13,854 bases of DNA from an uncultured Desulfobacterium sp. (lineage in GTDB: Bacteria; Desulfobacterota; Desulfobacteria; Desulfobacterales; Desulfobacteraceae). Position numbers and translations under genes: made by a program. The notes beneath the pieces are model-generated. The model saw only the letters and a program-made list of their open reading frames with translations, ran no database searches and had not been told where the DNA came from. The stretch is taken from positions 1-13,854 of the forward strand of contig CAKZLA010000228.1 of the NCBI GenBank assembly GCA_937124525.1, given 5' to 3'. Positions 6,701-13,854 of the stretch are shown piece by piece. Numbering within the stretch: position 1 is the stretch's first letter; the number at the start of each line of letters is the position of its first letter.

Positions 6701-7876
6701 GCCCACCCGGAGAACAAAGGGCTCTTTTTCCTGGGAAAAATGATCAAACATCAGGTCTGATACTGTTGTGGGAAATAATTGCAGCAGTTTCTGTGATGAT
6801 CCCACGGATACCATGGTCCCGGCCCTTACCTGGGGGGAAATATCTTTTAGAATAATATGACGTAACCAGGAGATGATATCGTCATTTGACTCATTGTTTT
6901 TTTTGTTTTCCTGGCTGATGATAAATGCAATGAGTATGGAGGGTACAGCCTGTCTTACAAAGGGACTGATATCCCGGGAGATGGTGGGGAGAAATTTTTT
7001 AATCTCTTTTTCGTTGTGAATGTGATCTTCCAGAAGCTGGACTGCTTTTCTGCGAACAAAAAGATCATCCCCATGGGTGACATTGAAAAGGCGCCGGGTG
7101 GCAGCCTGAAAAAATGATTTTGGGTCCAGCAATGAGAGAAGAGCAAAGGCCTCGCACTGGATCCATATCTGTTGACGAATATCCAGACATGCCCGGTATA
7201 TAAATGTAATAACACCCTCTTCTATGTGTTTTTCCTTGATATGAGAGGGAAGGCTTTTGATGATACGGCTCATGCAGCGAAAGGTCTCTATTTTTACCCG
7301 TTCATCGCCATTATATGCCAGCAGAGGTTTCAGGGTTTTTTCTATATTCACATGATTGAGTAGTCGTTCCTGTTCTGCCTCATCCCTGGTCCTGCCCAGA
7401 AGGGTTGAGGCAATCACCCCGAATCGATTGAGCAGGAAAACAAGGTGGTACTCGGTGTGGGAGATTTTACGATGGCATCGTTCCATCACCACATCATAGC
7501 CGAACCAGCGTTTAAAAGCCCGTTTGTCCCCCCGGATTTCAGCGGAAGAGGCTCCTAAATCCAAGGCAAACTGGAGGATCAACTCTTTTTTTTCATGTTC
7601 TGTGTTTGAGGATGCAAAATGTTGGTTAAAGTCTGCCTGCAGTAGATGCAGGGATTGTATGAGATCCAGTTTTAATTTAAATGCATCCACAATGAAATCA
7701 AGAATCTGATATGAAAGCCAGGCCTGTTCAGTGGTATATTCCGGTCGGTTCCACAGCCCAGGTCTTTTCAGCAGGGCTTTTGTGAGCCCAGCGATTTGTT
7801 TTTTAAAAAGCTTGTTATCCAGTGTGGATAAGTCTGTTTCAAAAAGTGAGATTATCTTTTTTTTAATTTGTCTCAT
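3686..7876 (-). CDS. Giant PgsB/CapB-type poly-gamma-glutamate synthetase fused to HEAT-repeat and helical domains
   Basis: A 1396-aa protein against about 390-400 for Bacillus PgsB. Residues 190-445 hold HEAT-like helix pairs with repeated D..(F)VR..A marks (DDLFVRRKAV, DISPFVRQAV, DISPQVRAGT). Residues 480-620 are an unrecognised domain with TKVPGEPLYF and GWRPYLPLVDE. A hydrophobic helix at 715-734 (LYELGLFAFVLLVFFIF) sits where PgsB has its membrane anchor. The ligase core follows: P-loop GGWGTRGKSGVERL (752-765), KTTG, WECMAL (831-836), YPDHEDIQGP (860-869), PDIGALKIFPI, FINGMSANE (985-993), NNRADRIPRT (1024-1033), and after a helical insert of roughly 90 residues, IENLHVSG. A 180-residue helical tail ends it. 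The family activates a carboxylate with ATP and forms gamma-amide bonds; the actual substrate is inferred. Start: ATG 7876, 25 nt after the upstream stop; the frame is also open to a TTG at 7969 inside the upstream gene, whose translation looks unlike protein. Confidence 0.85.
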   Translation of the reverse strand: MRQIKKKIISLFETDLSTLDNKLFKKQIAGLTKALLKRPGLWNRPEYTTEQAWLSYQILDFIVDAFKLKLDLIQSLHLLQADFNQHFASSNTEHEKKELILQFALDLGASSAEIRGDKRAFKRWFGYDVVMERCHRKISHTEYHLVFLLNRFGVIASTLLGRTRDEAEQERLLNHVNIEKTLKPLLAYNGDERVKIETFRCMSRIIKSLPSHIKEKHIEEGVITFIYRACLDIRQQIWIQCEAFALLSLLDPKSFFQAATRRLFNVTHGDDLFVRRKAVQLLEDHIHNEKEIKKFLPTISRDISPFVRQAVPSILIAFIISQENKKNNESNDDIISWLRHIILKDISPQVRAGTMVSVGSSQKLLQLFPTTVSDLMFDHFSQEKEPFVLRVGFKIAYDITKALIDTDSPGKAHEFMERQLPVIINIHQQSQSMSVRRWAALAREKLIVQADPRTRELMEKIKGIIPHIKPGKKKHLPRAWFSDMDQENVGRILSVLAQEDFSLGLKKGITGQWLFRGDRFGFRMWRFLHEFFSSSPDKRQGFSHLTGRKYNCNTRAPSGIGSELTETKVPGEPLYFDTESGWRPYLPLVDEAVSCSKKLLSNKPVKIFTPEGVTHMAPPRGLFKSILAFIRLTLGFVKYTKLRNWHENSQSQPQGYVNALRELGFLIQFNAFKDTENKKDEDSSVARFFSYGLLLTPDLWNNFKYYFFSAYENSLYELGLFAFVLLVFFIFRHLYLSHLVLKARKNITLVIGGWGTRGKSGVERLKAAVIEALGHGFVNKTTGCEAMFLHAVPFGETREMFLFRPYDKATIWEHHNMICMTWKLKSKIFLWECMALTPPFVSVLQQHWTRDDFSTITNTYPDHEDIQGPAGIDIPQVMTNFIPRKGRLITSEEDMKHILTESANNKKTDIQYTGWLEAGLLTPDVLDRFPHEEHPNNVALVLKLSQMLDIDPDFAVREMADRVVPDIGALKIFPIASIRKRRLEFINGMSANERFATMSNWRRTGFESHDYEKQPDIIISTLVNNRADRIPRTRMFASIIVEDLSVDYHFLIGSNLTGLMGFINTAWEDYLDKISLYPGEKTDMKSSLDVFRSMVRRMKIPLTSRTISQRLKAMLMGIGVKLDEKEVKQALENPGALMETLISSQREKEAGEIIKHLEKWQKEVESVTLFEEKLTKEHTPKQLDTEFKTLITHWFKQKLIVIENLHVSGNQIIDTICHHTPPGLLNRIMGMQNIKGPGLDYVYRWQAWERCYLTSQKLLNERQPEIFEQGFNELSAFQDYGILCEDYVEDILEKAQGMGIAQTERYQAGFSLIKSNLHNAMAEIKETLKAIAPQNNIKTKITGILESILDVGDAVKRRKRANLIYKDLINERISHDRAAIELKKLNQRQKGGWFAG

Positions 7877-7901
7877 AATCCTATTTTTTATAAAACCTGC
7901 T

Positions 7902-10900
7902 CTAATCAGTCCATATCCGGTTATTGGCTGTCTGTGGTATATTGCGTTGGTGGATGCTGTAAAAATCAAGCTCTCCTGGTCTGATATCTTTTAATCCCCG
8001 TCCCCGGCTGAAAAACCAGGATAATGAAAACAAAATGGAGGATTCGTTGTTATCCAGATCCTGGGAAAGCTCAAGCCCCAGGGTCAACCGCCGCTGGTCA
8101 GGCATCCATTGGTTCCACAGCAGATCAAGATCCACATGATTTCTTTTAATATCATTGTTTCTATCATTATCTGAAAAATAATAGGTATGCCGATATTTCA
8201 TGTTTGCATTTAGATTTCCGATGAGCTGTTTCCATCCCACCTGGATTTTCACATTGTCAGGGTTTAACAAATTAAAATCCTCATTGGTGTTTATCCCTCC
8301 CTGTAAAAACCAGAGTGTATCCAGCCAGGGCTTGAACACTGCATATTCAGACAGACCTGCACCTGTTTTGTGGTCATTTTTATAGGTGCTGAAGACATCA
8401 TTATCCACTGGATGATCTGGATATTCATCTGAATTATCCATGCCAAGTACCCTTCCAAAGAGTGAAAAAGAGGGGATATGAAAAGATCTCAGCCCCAGGG
8501 ATCTTTTTTGAAAAACCCTTGCCTTGACAAGACCTGCATATTCTCCGACCATGGATTTAAAAAAATCAAAATTATCTGCATCGGGCTTTTGCATGTAAAA
8601 ACTGGAATTTATATTAAAGCCAAGGGAGCTTTGCCTGGGATAATAGAAAAAATCTTCCAAAATCCCCAGGGTGGGGCCACCTTTTTCTTTAACTCGACCC
8701 AAAAAGGAGGTCTTAAAATAGCCTGGCAGGTCATTGTCATGGTAATAATGGGTGGCTGATACTTCATATCGCTGGTCCTGGCTTTCCACATCATTGTCTT
8801 CCTGGATCCTGAATGGTTTTTTATAACTTGCACTTAACGACCATGTTCCATCTTCCTGGGAACCCAGGGGATAGGCGTCATGGAACCAGATCTGTTCAAC
8901 GGGTTTTTCTGATTTAAACTTTCCATGGGGGGCGGGTAAAGAATCATAATTGATTTTGACGGGCCTTACAGGGCTCGGACCCGGGGGGGGATTTTTCACC
9001 CATCGTTGATGTATCCTGAACAGGGCCTCTTTTTCATCCCCGGCCGGTGCCAGAACAAGGCGTTGCCATCCCTTTTTAATGTATTGGTGGCGGGTCCAGG
9101 TTTCGTTTTGTTTCTGCTGGTCAATGCGTATCCATGCAGGCCCCAGGATATTCACCATGACGGGCTCTTTATGGGTTGCCGTGTAAAAATGGCGTTGGGG
9201 TATTTTATCAAGCTCAAGGTCAGCACAGGTATGGGTGCTCAAGCTTTTTTCACAAAATTTAACCTTTAAAAATTGATTGGCATAACTTTCCACAATGCCC
9301 AGGGTCAGACGATGTTCTCCCCTGGCAACATGTTCTGAGATCCGGTGGTCGGGAAAACCGGGCATAAGGGTAATAAGTTCCGGTGGGTGATCATCTATCT
9401 GATAAAAAAATTTCACCGGGGCAGGCTGTAAAATGGATAGATCAATGGTGGATATTTTGGCTTTAATGACAACGGGCTTGATGTTGTTCATGAAAAATAC
9501 CAGATCATTTTCTTTGGTGATGACCTGCTCCCCCATGAAAATTTGGGGAAACAGCGATTTTCGAACCCGGAGAGTCTCTGATTCCGGGTGCCATGTTTCC
9601 AGGGGAATGGGGGTAATCCCTGCATTGGCTTGAACCATGGATACCGGTTTCCAGGTGGTGTTCCGGGTGATTTGCCCCAAAAGGGAACCAAGGCCTGATA
9701 AATGAGAGTGGTTGGAAAAAAGTTGCCGGGCATCTGCTTCAATGGATAAAATATCTTCAGGATTTTCCTTTGCCAATTGTACCAGGGTCATCATCTTTTC
9801 AAATGTTTTCTCTTTATCATCGGAACCATTTTTGTGCACAGGCAAGTTTTGTTTTTTATCCATGGATATGTCATGGCGTTTTCTGTCCAGGGCATCCCGG
9901 GATATTGGGGAAATTTGGAGACATGATTTTGAATGGATGGGTATGATTTCGTTAAAAAATTTTAATCCCATGTTGGGGCGCGTAAAGCTCACGCTGTCAT
10001 TTAAAATGGCATTGGGCAATAAACCGGAGCTTGTTTTAAAATCGCCCTTCATAATGGCCTCCACCGTGTCCATTTTTAATGGGGGAAGCACCCCTGCCAG
10101 GGGCATGACAGGCCTTAGTATATGGAAGGTGGCAATGAGGGGTGCGCGGGTATCCACTTCAATTTCATTGATACCCGGGGCAAGCTGGATCTCCCGAATG
10201 ATCTTGCGCCCGGGAAGAAGATCCTTTGTTCCGACCATGGTAAGTCCCTGTACTGCCAGATCGTTTACAATGGGCACCCCATGATTTGTTCCATTGTGTT
10301 TTACGGTGAACCAACCGTTCACCGGCAATGAGTCTTGTGGGCTGTGCAAGATCCTTGCTGTTATCATTAATTTTGAGGGACCATAAAACCGTGCCTTCAC
10401 CGGTTTCAAAGGCGTGGCCCGGAAGGCCTTGGAATAAAGATCCCTTGGTTCATTGTATGTCATTACAGCCCCATCATAATCCAGGACCCCATGGGAAGCA
10501 TTCTGCCATGCGTGATCCCCTGGCAGATCCTTGGACCATGATTCCCAGGCCAGAATTCCCTGGATGCGTTTTTCCCTGTCCCTGGAAAAGAGAAGATCCT
10601 TGATGGCCAGACCTTCCATCACAGCGGTTTTAAGGATTTTTCCTTTTTTACCGGCATTTTCAAGTACTCCAAGGGCCTTATCGTATTGGGATTGATACAA
10701 CAGGCCAAGGCTCTGCCAGTAGGTAAGTTCCTCCGGATGTCTTAATTTTTTAACCAGATCCACATACACCCTGAACCAGCCCAGGCCACCTGCGGTTTTT
10801 AAAATAAGGGTGGTGGGTCTAACGGGCTGGGGGATGGTTGTTGCCAGCATCATGGCATGGAAAAAATGCCCATCTTTAAACAATTGTTCTGACAGGCTTT

Positions 10901-13577
10901 TAAAGCTATCAGGAGTGGGGTAATGCACGGCCCTTGCCGAATAGAGTGGTAGAAGTTTATTGTCTGCTCCTCCTTTCTGGTAAAAGGAGATAAGGCGTTG
11001 AAAGGCCTGGTCTGAAACCCGTGGCTCTGATTTTAAAAATAATTGTTTGAGCAGGGTTTCTGCAAGATAGGTCTCCCCCATTAAAATAAGTTGATCCACC
11101 ATTTTAAAGGCAGCATCACTTCTGACTTTTCCTGTGGTATTGGAAAAGAGTTCCGACCATCTTTCCAGGGCAGGCAGGGGTTGATGATCTGCTTCCAAAT
11201 CCCCGGCCTTTTTTGTTAAGGCGGTTATCCGGGCCGGGGAAAGCTTGGTTGCCGGTTCTGGCAGCAGATTTCCCTCTCCGGCACTGAAAAGGGCATCATT
11301 GGCACGTATCATGCGAACCAGTGGGGTCCAATGGCTTTTTAAATCATTTTTAACCATGGCTTCCAGGGTGGTGGCAGTATCCTCTTCCCCATGGCCGGAG
11401 GAGAGGAAGGCCGCAAAATCATTAAAGAGACGCCGGGGCGGTCCGGCTGTTTTAACGGCCTGGAGGTATTCTGATTCAGCCATGCGATATGGCAGGGAAT
11501 CAAGGTATTGAATGGCTGCCATGCCCGCTGAATCCTCCCCCCACAGGGTAAAACCATCCACATCCGTTGGAAGGGGAAGTTCTATAAAGGCAGGTTTGAT
11601 AAGGGGCTCAAGGTACAGAGCCGTTTCATGAACATACCCATTGTTTTTGTATGAACACGCTTTGTCCATATTTTCATTTGTTTTGTGATGGCCCGGGGGA
11701 TTGTTGCCTTGGGATAAAGGAGCTTTTGGAGGGTGTTGTTCGGTGGCCCAGAGGCATTTTCTTGATTCCGTGGCATTGTTTGGCAGGTGGGATACCGGGC
11801 GGTGCCGGAGCATGTTCAATGCCAGTCCCGCCTCTGCCGGGGAGATGCGGAACTCTTGCGACGGGGCTTCATAGCAGGGGGATACTGTGAAGGTAATGGG
11901 GTTTGGGTTATGGGGGGATTGGGTACTGGGTTCTGGGTACTGGAAGGACAGACCCTGACTGGTTGTCAGACCAGGTGATTTGGGTCTGGTTTGGGGGGAG
12001 TGGGTATTGAATTTGATGAAAAATTTTCGGGACACATCCTGTGGTTTGACAATGATGCGAAGTCTGGAGGGGACTGTTCTCTTGGGGAAGATGTAACCCA
12101 GGGGGCGTGCTTCATCTGTGGGTATTTTGACAAAGGCGCTTTCCTGGACCAGACTGTAAAGTCTGTCTGCATGCTGGGTTGCCACGGTCATATTGTGATC
12201 CTGCGCTCTCTTTAGCCTGGGCAGTATAAACCGGAAGGATTTCTGGGCATCTATCCCTGGTTTGGTATATGGCAGCAGGTCACGAAAAAAGGTATGGGCC
12301 GCATATAAATCCGCTGCCACCTTTTTTATCACCGGGGCATCGGGCCGTTTTTGGGCCTGTTGATCCATTAGAAACGCACCAGCCAGTCCTGCCTGGGGCC
12401 TTGCATTGTCCCGCACCATTTTATGGGCAATGGTTTCGATCTCAGATGACCCGGGGGAGGTTGGACTGGTGCTTTTTTTATCTTTATGGGGGCTGGAATT
12501 CCCGGGGGAGATCAGCCTATCCCTGGTGTCAGCATAGGATTTTGGGGCATTTAATTTTGAAAACAGGTAATCGGGATCTTCCTGTTTTAAAACCCGCACA
12601 ATCAGATCGGCCCGAGGGTGTATTTTAAGGGTATGGGCTCCCTGGGGAATGTTTAAAATTGCAGATTGAACCCGGCCACACACAAGGGGAGTTCCGTTCA
12701 TGAAAATTTTTTTTGATGTCTCTGGCGGTGTCTCAAAATTCAGGGTTGCAAAGGGGTGATCATCCATTGAAACCTGTAAAAAATATCGTATTTTCCGGGA
12801 TTGTTCCAGGGGAGGGTATAACAGACGGGTTTCAATGGCAATCCTGGCAGGGCCTTTCAGTTGTAATACCCCGGGGATCTCCGTGTTCATTTGCCAGAAC
12901 TGTTTTGTTCCCGGGCTTTTTTTTTGGGATATAGACACCGATTCCCCGGTAAGGGGGAGCAGTCGTCTAAAGGGGGCCAGGGTGGACAGGGGCTCCTGCC
13001 TTGAAGTGAACAGTGCGATTTTCAAGCAATCTTTTGCATGGGGCGGAAGGAAGATGCGGCACATTGTCGGGTCATCAGTCCGGGGAACAATTAAGGCAGA
13101 AAGTTCGTCCGGGATCATGGGAACATCAAGGAATGCCTGGAGGCCGGTTCCATTGGAAATGGAGAATGTTAAGGGATCAAGGGGGACGCAGCTATCCGGG
13201 GAAAGGACCCTGAGCATGGTGTTTTCCGGTATTTTTACCTTGACGTATTCCCCAGGCTCAAGGGCTATAATATGCATTCCATATTCCATGCTGTAGCTTG
13301 GATGGGGTCCGGAAATCAGGCTGTCCCCACCTTCAATATTGTCCCATCTTAACGGTAATTCGTAATGGGTTAATAGATCCATCTGCATCTGATCCACTTG
13401 GGCGTGGGTGTCAGCAATGCCTGTTAAAAAAAAGATACCTCCCAATAAAAGAATAATAATTTGTTTTTTCAAGGGATGAGGATATTTGTTGTAAGGATTA
13501 TCAAGCCCCTGAGATAGTAAACTCATATATTCTAACAAAAAAGAAAAAAGAAGCTGCCAATATTTGCAAGCCAACAT
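7902..13577 (-). CDS. Giant exported protein with beta-sandwich modules, helical middle and C-terminal outer-membrane beta-barrel
   Basis: A 1891-aa protein of no family I can name. A hydrophobic signal segment (KKQIIILLLGGIFFLTGIA, residues 37-55) ends in THAQ, a plausible signal-peptidase I site. Beta-rich modules lie near 80-200 and 240-330; low-complexity Pro/Ser linkers at about 356-378 and 525-560; a helix-rich, TPR-like stretch at about 700-1020; more beta modules at 1066-1157, 1375-1443 and 1488-1527. Residues 1576-1860 are alternating aromatic/polar strands (GTWSLSASYKKPF, SSLGFNINSSFYM, SSILFSLSWFFSRG), typical of a beta-barrel, then a 31-residue tail. This layout recalls TPR-barrel polysaccharide exporters (BcsC, PgaA, PelB) without visible homology. 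It leads the operon with the PgsB-type ligase, suggesting polymer export or anchoring. ATG 13577 is chosen for AGAGG 6 nt upstream; ATG 13526 or TTG 13472 would give a tidier signal peptide. Confidence 0.7.
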   Translation of the reverse strand: MLACKYWQLLFSFLLEYMSLLSQGLDNPYNKYPHPLKKQIIILLLGGIFFLTGIADTHAQVDQMQMDLLTHYELPLRWDNIEGGDSLISGPHPSYSMEYGMHIIALEPGEYVKVKIPENTMLRVLSPDSCVPLDPLTFSISNGTGLQAFLDVPMIPDELSALIVPRTDDPTMCRIFLPPHAKDCLKIALFTSRQEPLSTLAPFRRLLPLTGESVSISQKKSPGTKQFWQMNTEIPGVLQLKGPARIAIETRLLYPPLEQSRKIRYFLQVSMDDHPFATLNFETPPETSKKIFMNGTPLVCGRVQSAILNIPQGAHTLKIHPRADLIVRVLKQEDPDYLFSKLNAPKSYADTRDRLISPGNSSPHKDKKSTSPTSPGSSEIETIAHKMVRDNARPQAGLAGAFLMDQQAQKRPDAPVIKKVAADLYAAHTFFRDLLPYTKPGIDAQKSFRFILPRLKRAQDHNMTVATQHADRLYSLVQESAFVKIPTDEARPLGYIFPKRTVPSRLRIIVKPQDVSRKFFIKFNTHSPQTRPKSPGLTTSQGLSFQYPEPSTQSPHNPNPITFTVSPCYEAPSQEFRISPAEAGLALNMLRHRPVSHLPNNATESRKCLWATEQHPPKAPLSQGNNPPGHHKTNENMDKACSYKNNGYVHETALYLEPLIKPAFIELPLPTDVDGFTLWGEDSAGMAAIQYLDSLPYRMAESEYLQAVKTAGPPRRLFNDFAAFLSSGHGEEDTATTLEAMVKNDLKSHWTPLVRMIRANDALFSAGEGNLLPEPATKLSPARITALTKKAGDLEADHQPLPALERWSELFSNTTGKVRSDAAFKMVDQLILMGETYLAETLLKQLFLKSEPRVSDQAFQRLISFYQKGGADNKLLPLYSARAVHYPTPDSFKSLSEQLFKDGHFFHAMMLATTIPQPVRPTTLILKTAGGLGWFRVYVDLVKKLRHPEELTYWQSLGLLYQSQYDKALGVLENAGKKGKILKTAVMEGLAIKDLLFSRDREKRIQGILAWESWSKDLPGDHAWQNASHGVLDYDGAVMTYNEPRDLYSKAFRATPLKPVKARFYGPSKLMITARILHSPQDSLPVNGWFTVKHNGTNHGVPIVNDLAVQGLTMVGTKDLLPGRKIIREIQLAPGINEIEVDTRAPLIATFHILRPVMPLAGVLPPLKMDTVEAIMKGDFKTSSGLLPNAILNDSVSFTRPNMGLKFFNEIIPIHSKSCLQISPISRDALDRKRHDISMDKKQNLPVHKNGSDDKEKTFEKMMTLVQLAKENPEDILSIEADARQLFSNHSHLSGLGSLLGQITRNTTWKPVSMVQANAGITPIPLETWHPESETLRVRKSLFPQIFMGEQVITKENDLVFFMNNIKPVVIKAKISTIDLSILQPAPVKFFYQIDDHPPELITLMPGFPDHRISEHVARGEHRLTLGIVESYANQFLKVKFCEKSLSTHTCADLELDKIPQRHFYTATHKEPVMVNILGPAWIRIDQQKQNETWTRHQYIKKGWQRLVLAPAGDEKEALFRIHQRWVKNPPPGPSPVRPVKINYDSLPAPHGKFKSEKPVEQIWFHDAYPLGSQEDGTWSLSASYKKPFRIQEDNDVESQDQRYEVSATHYYHDNDLPGYFKTSFLGRVKEKGGPTLGILEDFFYYPRQSSLGFNINSSFYMQKPDADNFDFFKSMVGEYAGLVKARVFQKRSLGLRSFHIPSFSLFGRVLGMDNSDEYPDHPVDNDVFSTYKNDHKTGAGLSEYAVFKPWLDTLWFLQGGINTNEDFNLLNPDNVKIQVGWKQLIGNLNANMKYRHTYYFSDNDRNNDIKRNHVDLDLLWNQWMPDQRRLTLGLELSQDLDNNESSILFSLSWFFSRGRGLKDIRPGELDFYSIHQRNIPQTANNRIWTD
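11898..12004 (+). other. G-tract cluster with G-quadruplex potential inside the giant gene
   Basis: On the + strand (template strand of the gene) nine runs of 3 to 6 G occur within 107 nt: 11898-11901, 11905-11907, 11912-11917, 11921-11923, 11928-11930, 11935-11937, then 11982-11984, 11993-11998 and 12002-12004. The first group meets the usual G3+N1-7 pattern. In protein it encodes the Pro/Ser/Thr-rich linker. Confidence 0.55.
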
Positions 13578-13607
13578 CCAGCACCTCTGTCGTGAAGGTT
13601 ATAAACG

Positions 13608-13744
13608 GCCACGGGCAGACCATATTCTGGACCTGCCTGCCCACAACGAAGATTGAAAGTCCTTCTTGGTTTGCCGGGACTTTCATATAACTGCCACGGG
13701 CAGACCGTATTGGGGATCTGGCCTGCCCACAACGAATATTGAAA
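13608..13744. repeat. Two palindromic direct repeats (about 52 bp, 85-bp period)
   Basis: Copy 1 is 13608-13658 and copy 2 is 13693-13744; by eye they match at 46 of 52 positions. Both begin GCCACGGGCAGACC and end GCCTGCCCACAACGAA.ATTGAAA. Each copy is itself an imperfect hairpin, GGGCAGACC pairing with GGCCTGCCC. They resemble a repetitive extragenic palindrome rather than coding DNA or CRISPR. Confidence 0.75.
13655..13684. repeat. 8-bp perfect hairpin linking the two palindromic repeats
   Basis: GAAAGTCC (13655-13662) and GGACTTTC (13677-13684) are perfect inverted repeats around a 14-nt loop. The hairpin joins the end of repeat copy 1 to the spacer before copy 2. There is no adjoining T-run, so it is not a standard terminator. 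Confidence 0.6.
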
Positions 13745-13757
13745 AGGCTATCATGCC

Positions 13758-13836
13758 GCCCCCCCGACGGGCAATGTGCCCGGCCCGGAACCGTAGACGG
13801 CCCAATTGGCCGGTTCCTATTGCCCATCGGGGGGGC
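13758..13836. repeat. Long G/C-rich inverted repeat (cruciform-like element)
   Basis: The arms 13758-13775 and 13819-13836 pair at 17 of 18 positions (GCCCCCCCGA.GGGCAAT). A second perfect stem, GGAACCG/CGGTTCC (13787-13793 with 13811-13817), lies inside. No T-run follows, so a mobile or REP-like element, or a structured RNA, is as likely as a terminator of an upstream gene. Confidence 0.65.
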
Positions 13837-13854
13837 TCTGCTGAGGCAAACTTG

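Noticed and set aside
7877..7969. Extended TTG start of the ligase gene at 7969
   Set aside because: It would overlap the upstream coding region by 68 nt and add 31 residues with no protein-like character; the ATG at 7876 just after the upstream stop fits operon coupling better.
13608..13744. Repeat pair considered as a CRISPR fragment
   Set aside because: The repeats are too long (52 bp) and diverged, there are only two copies, and the single spacer itself contains a hairpin; no cas gene is present.
13501..13827. A 108-codon minus-strand ORF across the upstream region
   Set aside because: It runs straight through the palindromic repeats and cruciform; its translation is repeated twice (RCGQA...; VVGRQ...) and has no protein character. 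It also overlaps the start of the giant gene in another frame.

Overview
The window looks like a chromosomal segment of a Gram-negative anaerobe. Protein style and gene content (an Amt transporter tail, an ECHDC3-type crotonase, a two-domain PhnA, AzlCD, and a giant signal-peptide protein ending in a beta-barrel) fit the sulfate-reducing Desulfobacterota (Desulfobacteraceae-like). That placement is inferred from the look of the proteins, not from a marker gene.

Layout: 1-343 is the 3' end of an ammonium transporter gene (+). It converges on a two-gene minus-strand unit, phnA (1891-1313) then an ECHDC3-like crotonase (1240-461), with a 16-bp perfect hairpin between the two units acting as a probable bidirectional terminator. 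1892-2512 is a roughly 620-bp gap with no confident gene except a possible short leader ORF that overlaps the start of azlC. 2513-3603 holds azlC-azlD (+), a branched-chain amino acid exporter pair. It converges on the large minus-strand unit that fills 70% of the window.

That large unit (13577-3686) has two giant genes. The first (about 1890 aa) has a signal-peptide-like N-terminus, several beta-sandwich-like modules, a helical repeat-like middle and a C-terminal segment that reads as an outer-membrane beta-barrel. The second (about 1396 aa) starts 25 nt after it. It holds a complete PgsB/CapB-type poly-gamma-glutamate synthetase core (Mur-ligase-like ATP-dependent amide ligase), preceded by a HEAT-repeat domain and an unrecognised domain and followed by a helical extension. 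Together they suggest an undescribed-looking Gram-negative route for making an amide-linked amino-acid polymer (gamma-PGA or similar) in the cytoplasm and handling it in the periplasm and outer membrane. No PgsC, PgsA or hydrolase partner is visible in the window.

Upstream of the large unit (13600-13840) is a non-coding cluster: two about 52-bp palindromic direct repeats at 85-bp spacing, a hairpin between them, and a very strong cruciform-like inverted repeat. The + strand at 11898-12004, inside the giant gene, carries a dense run of G-tracts.
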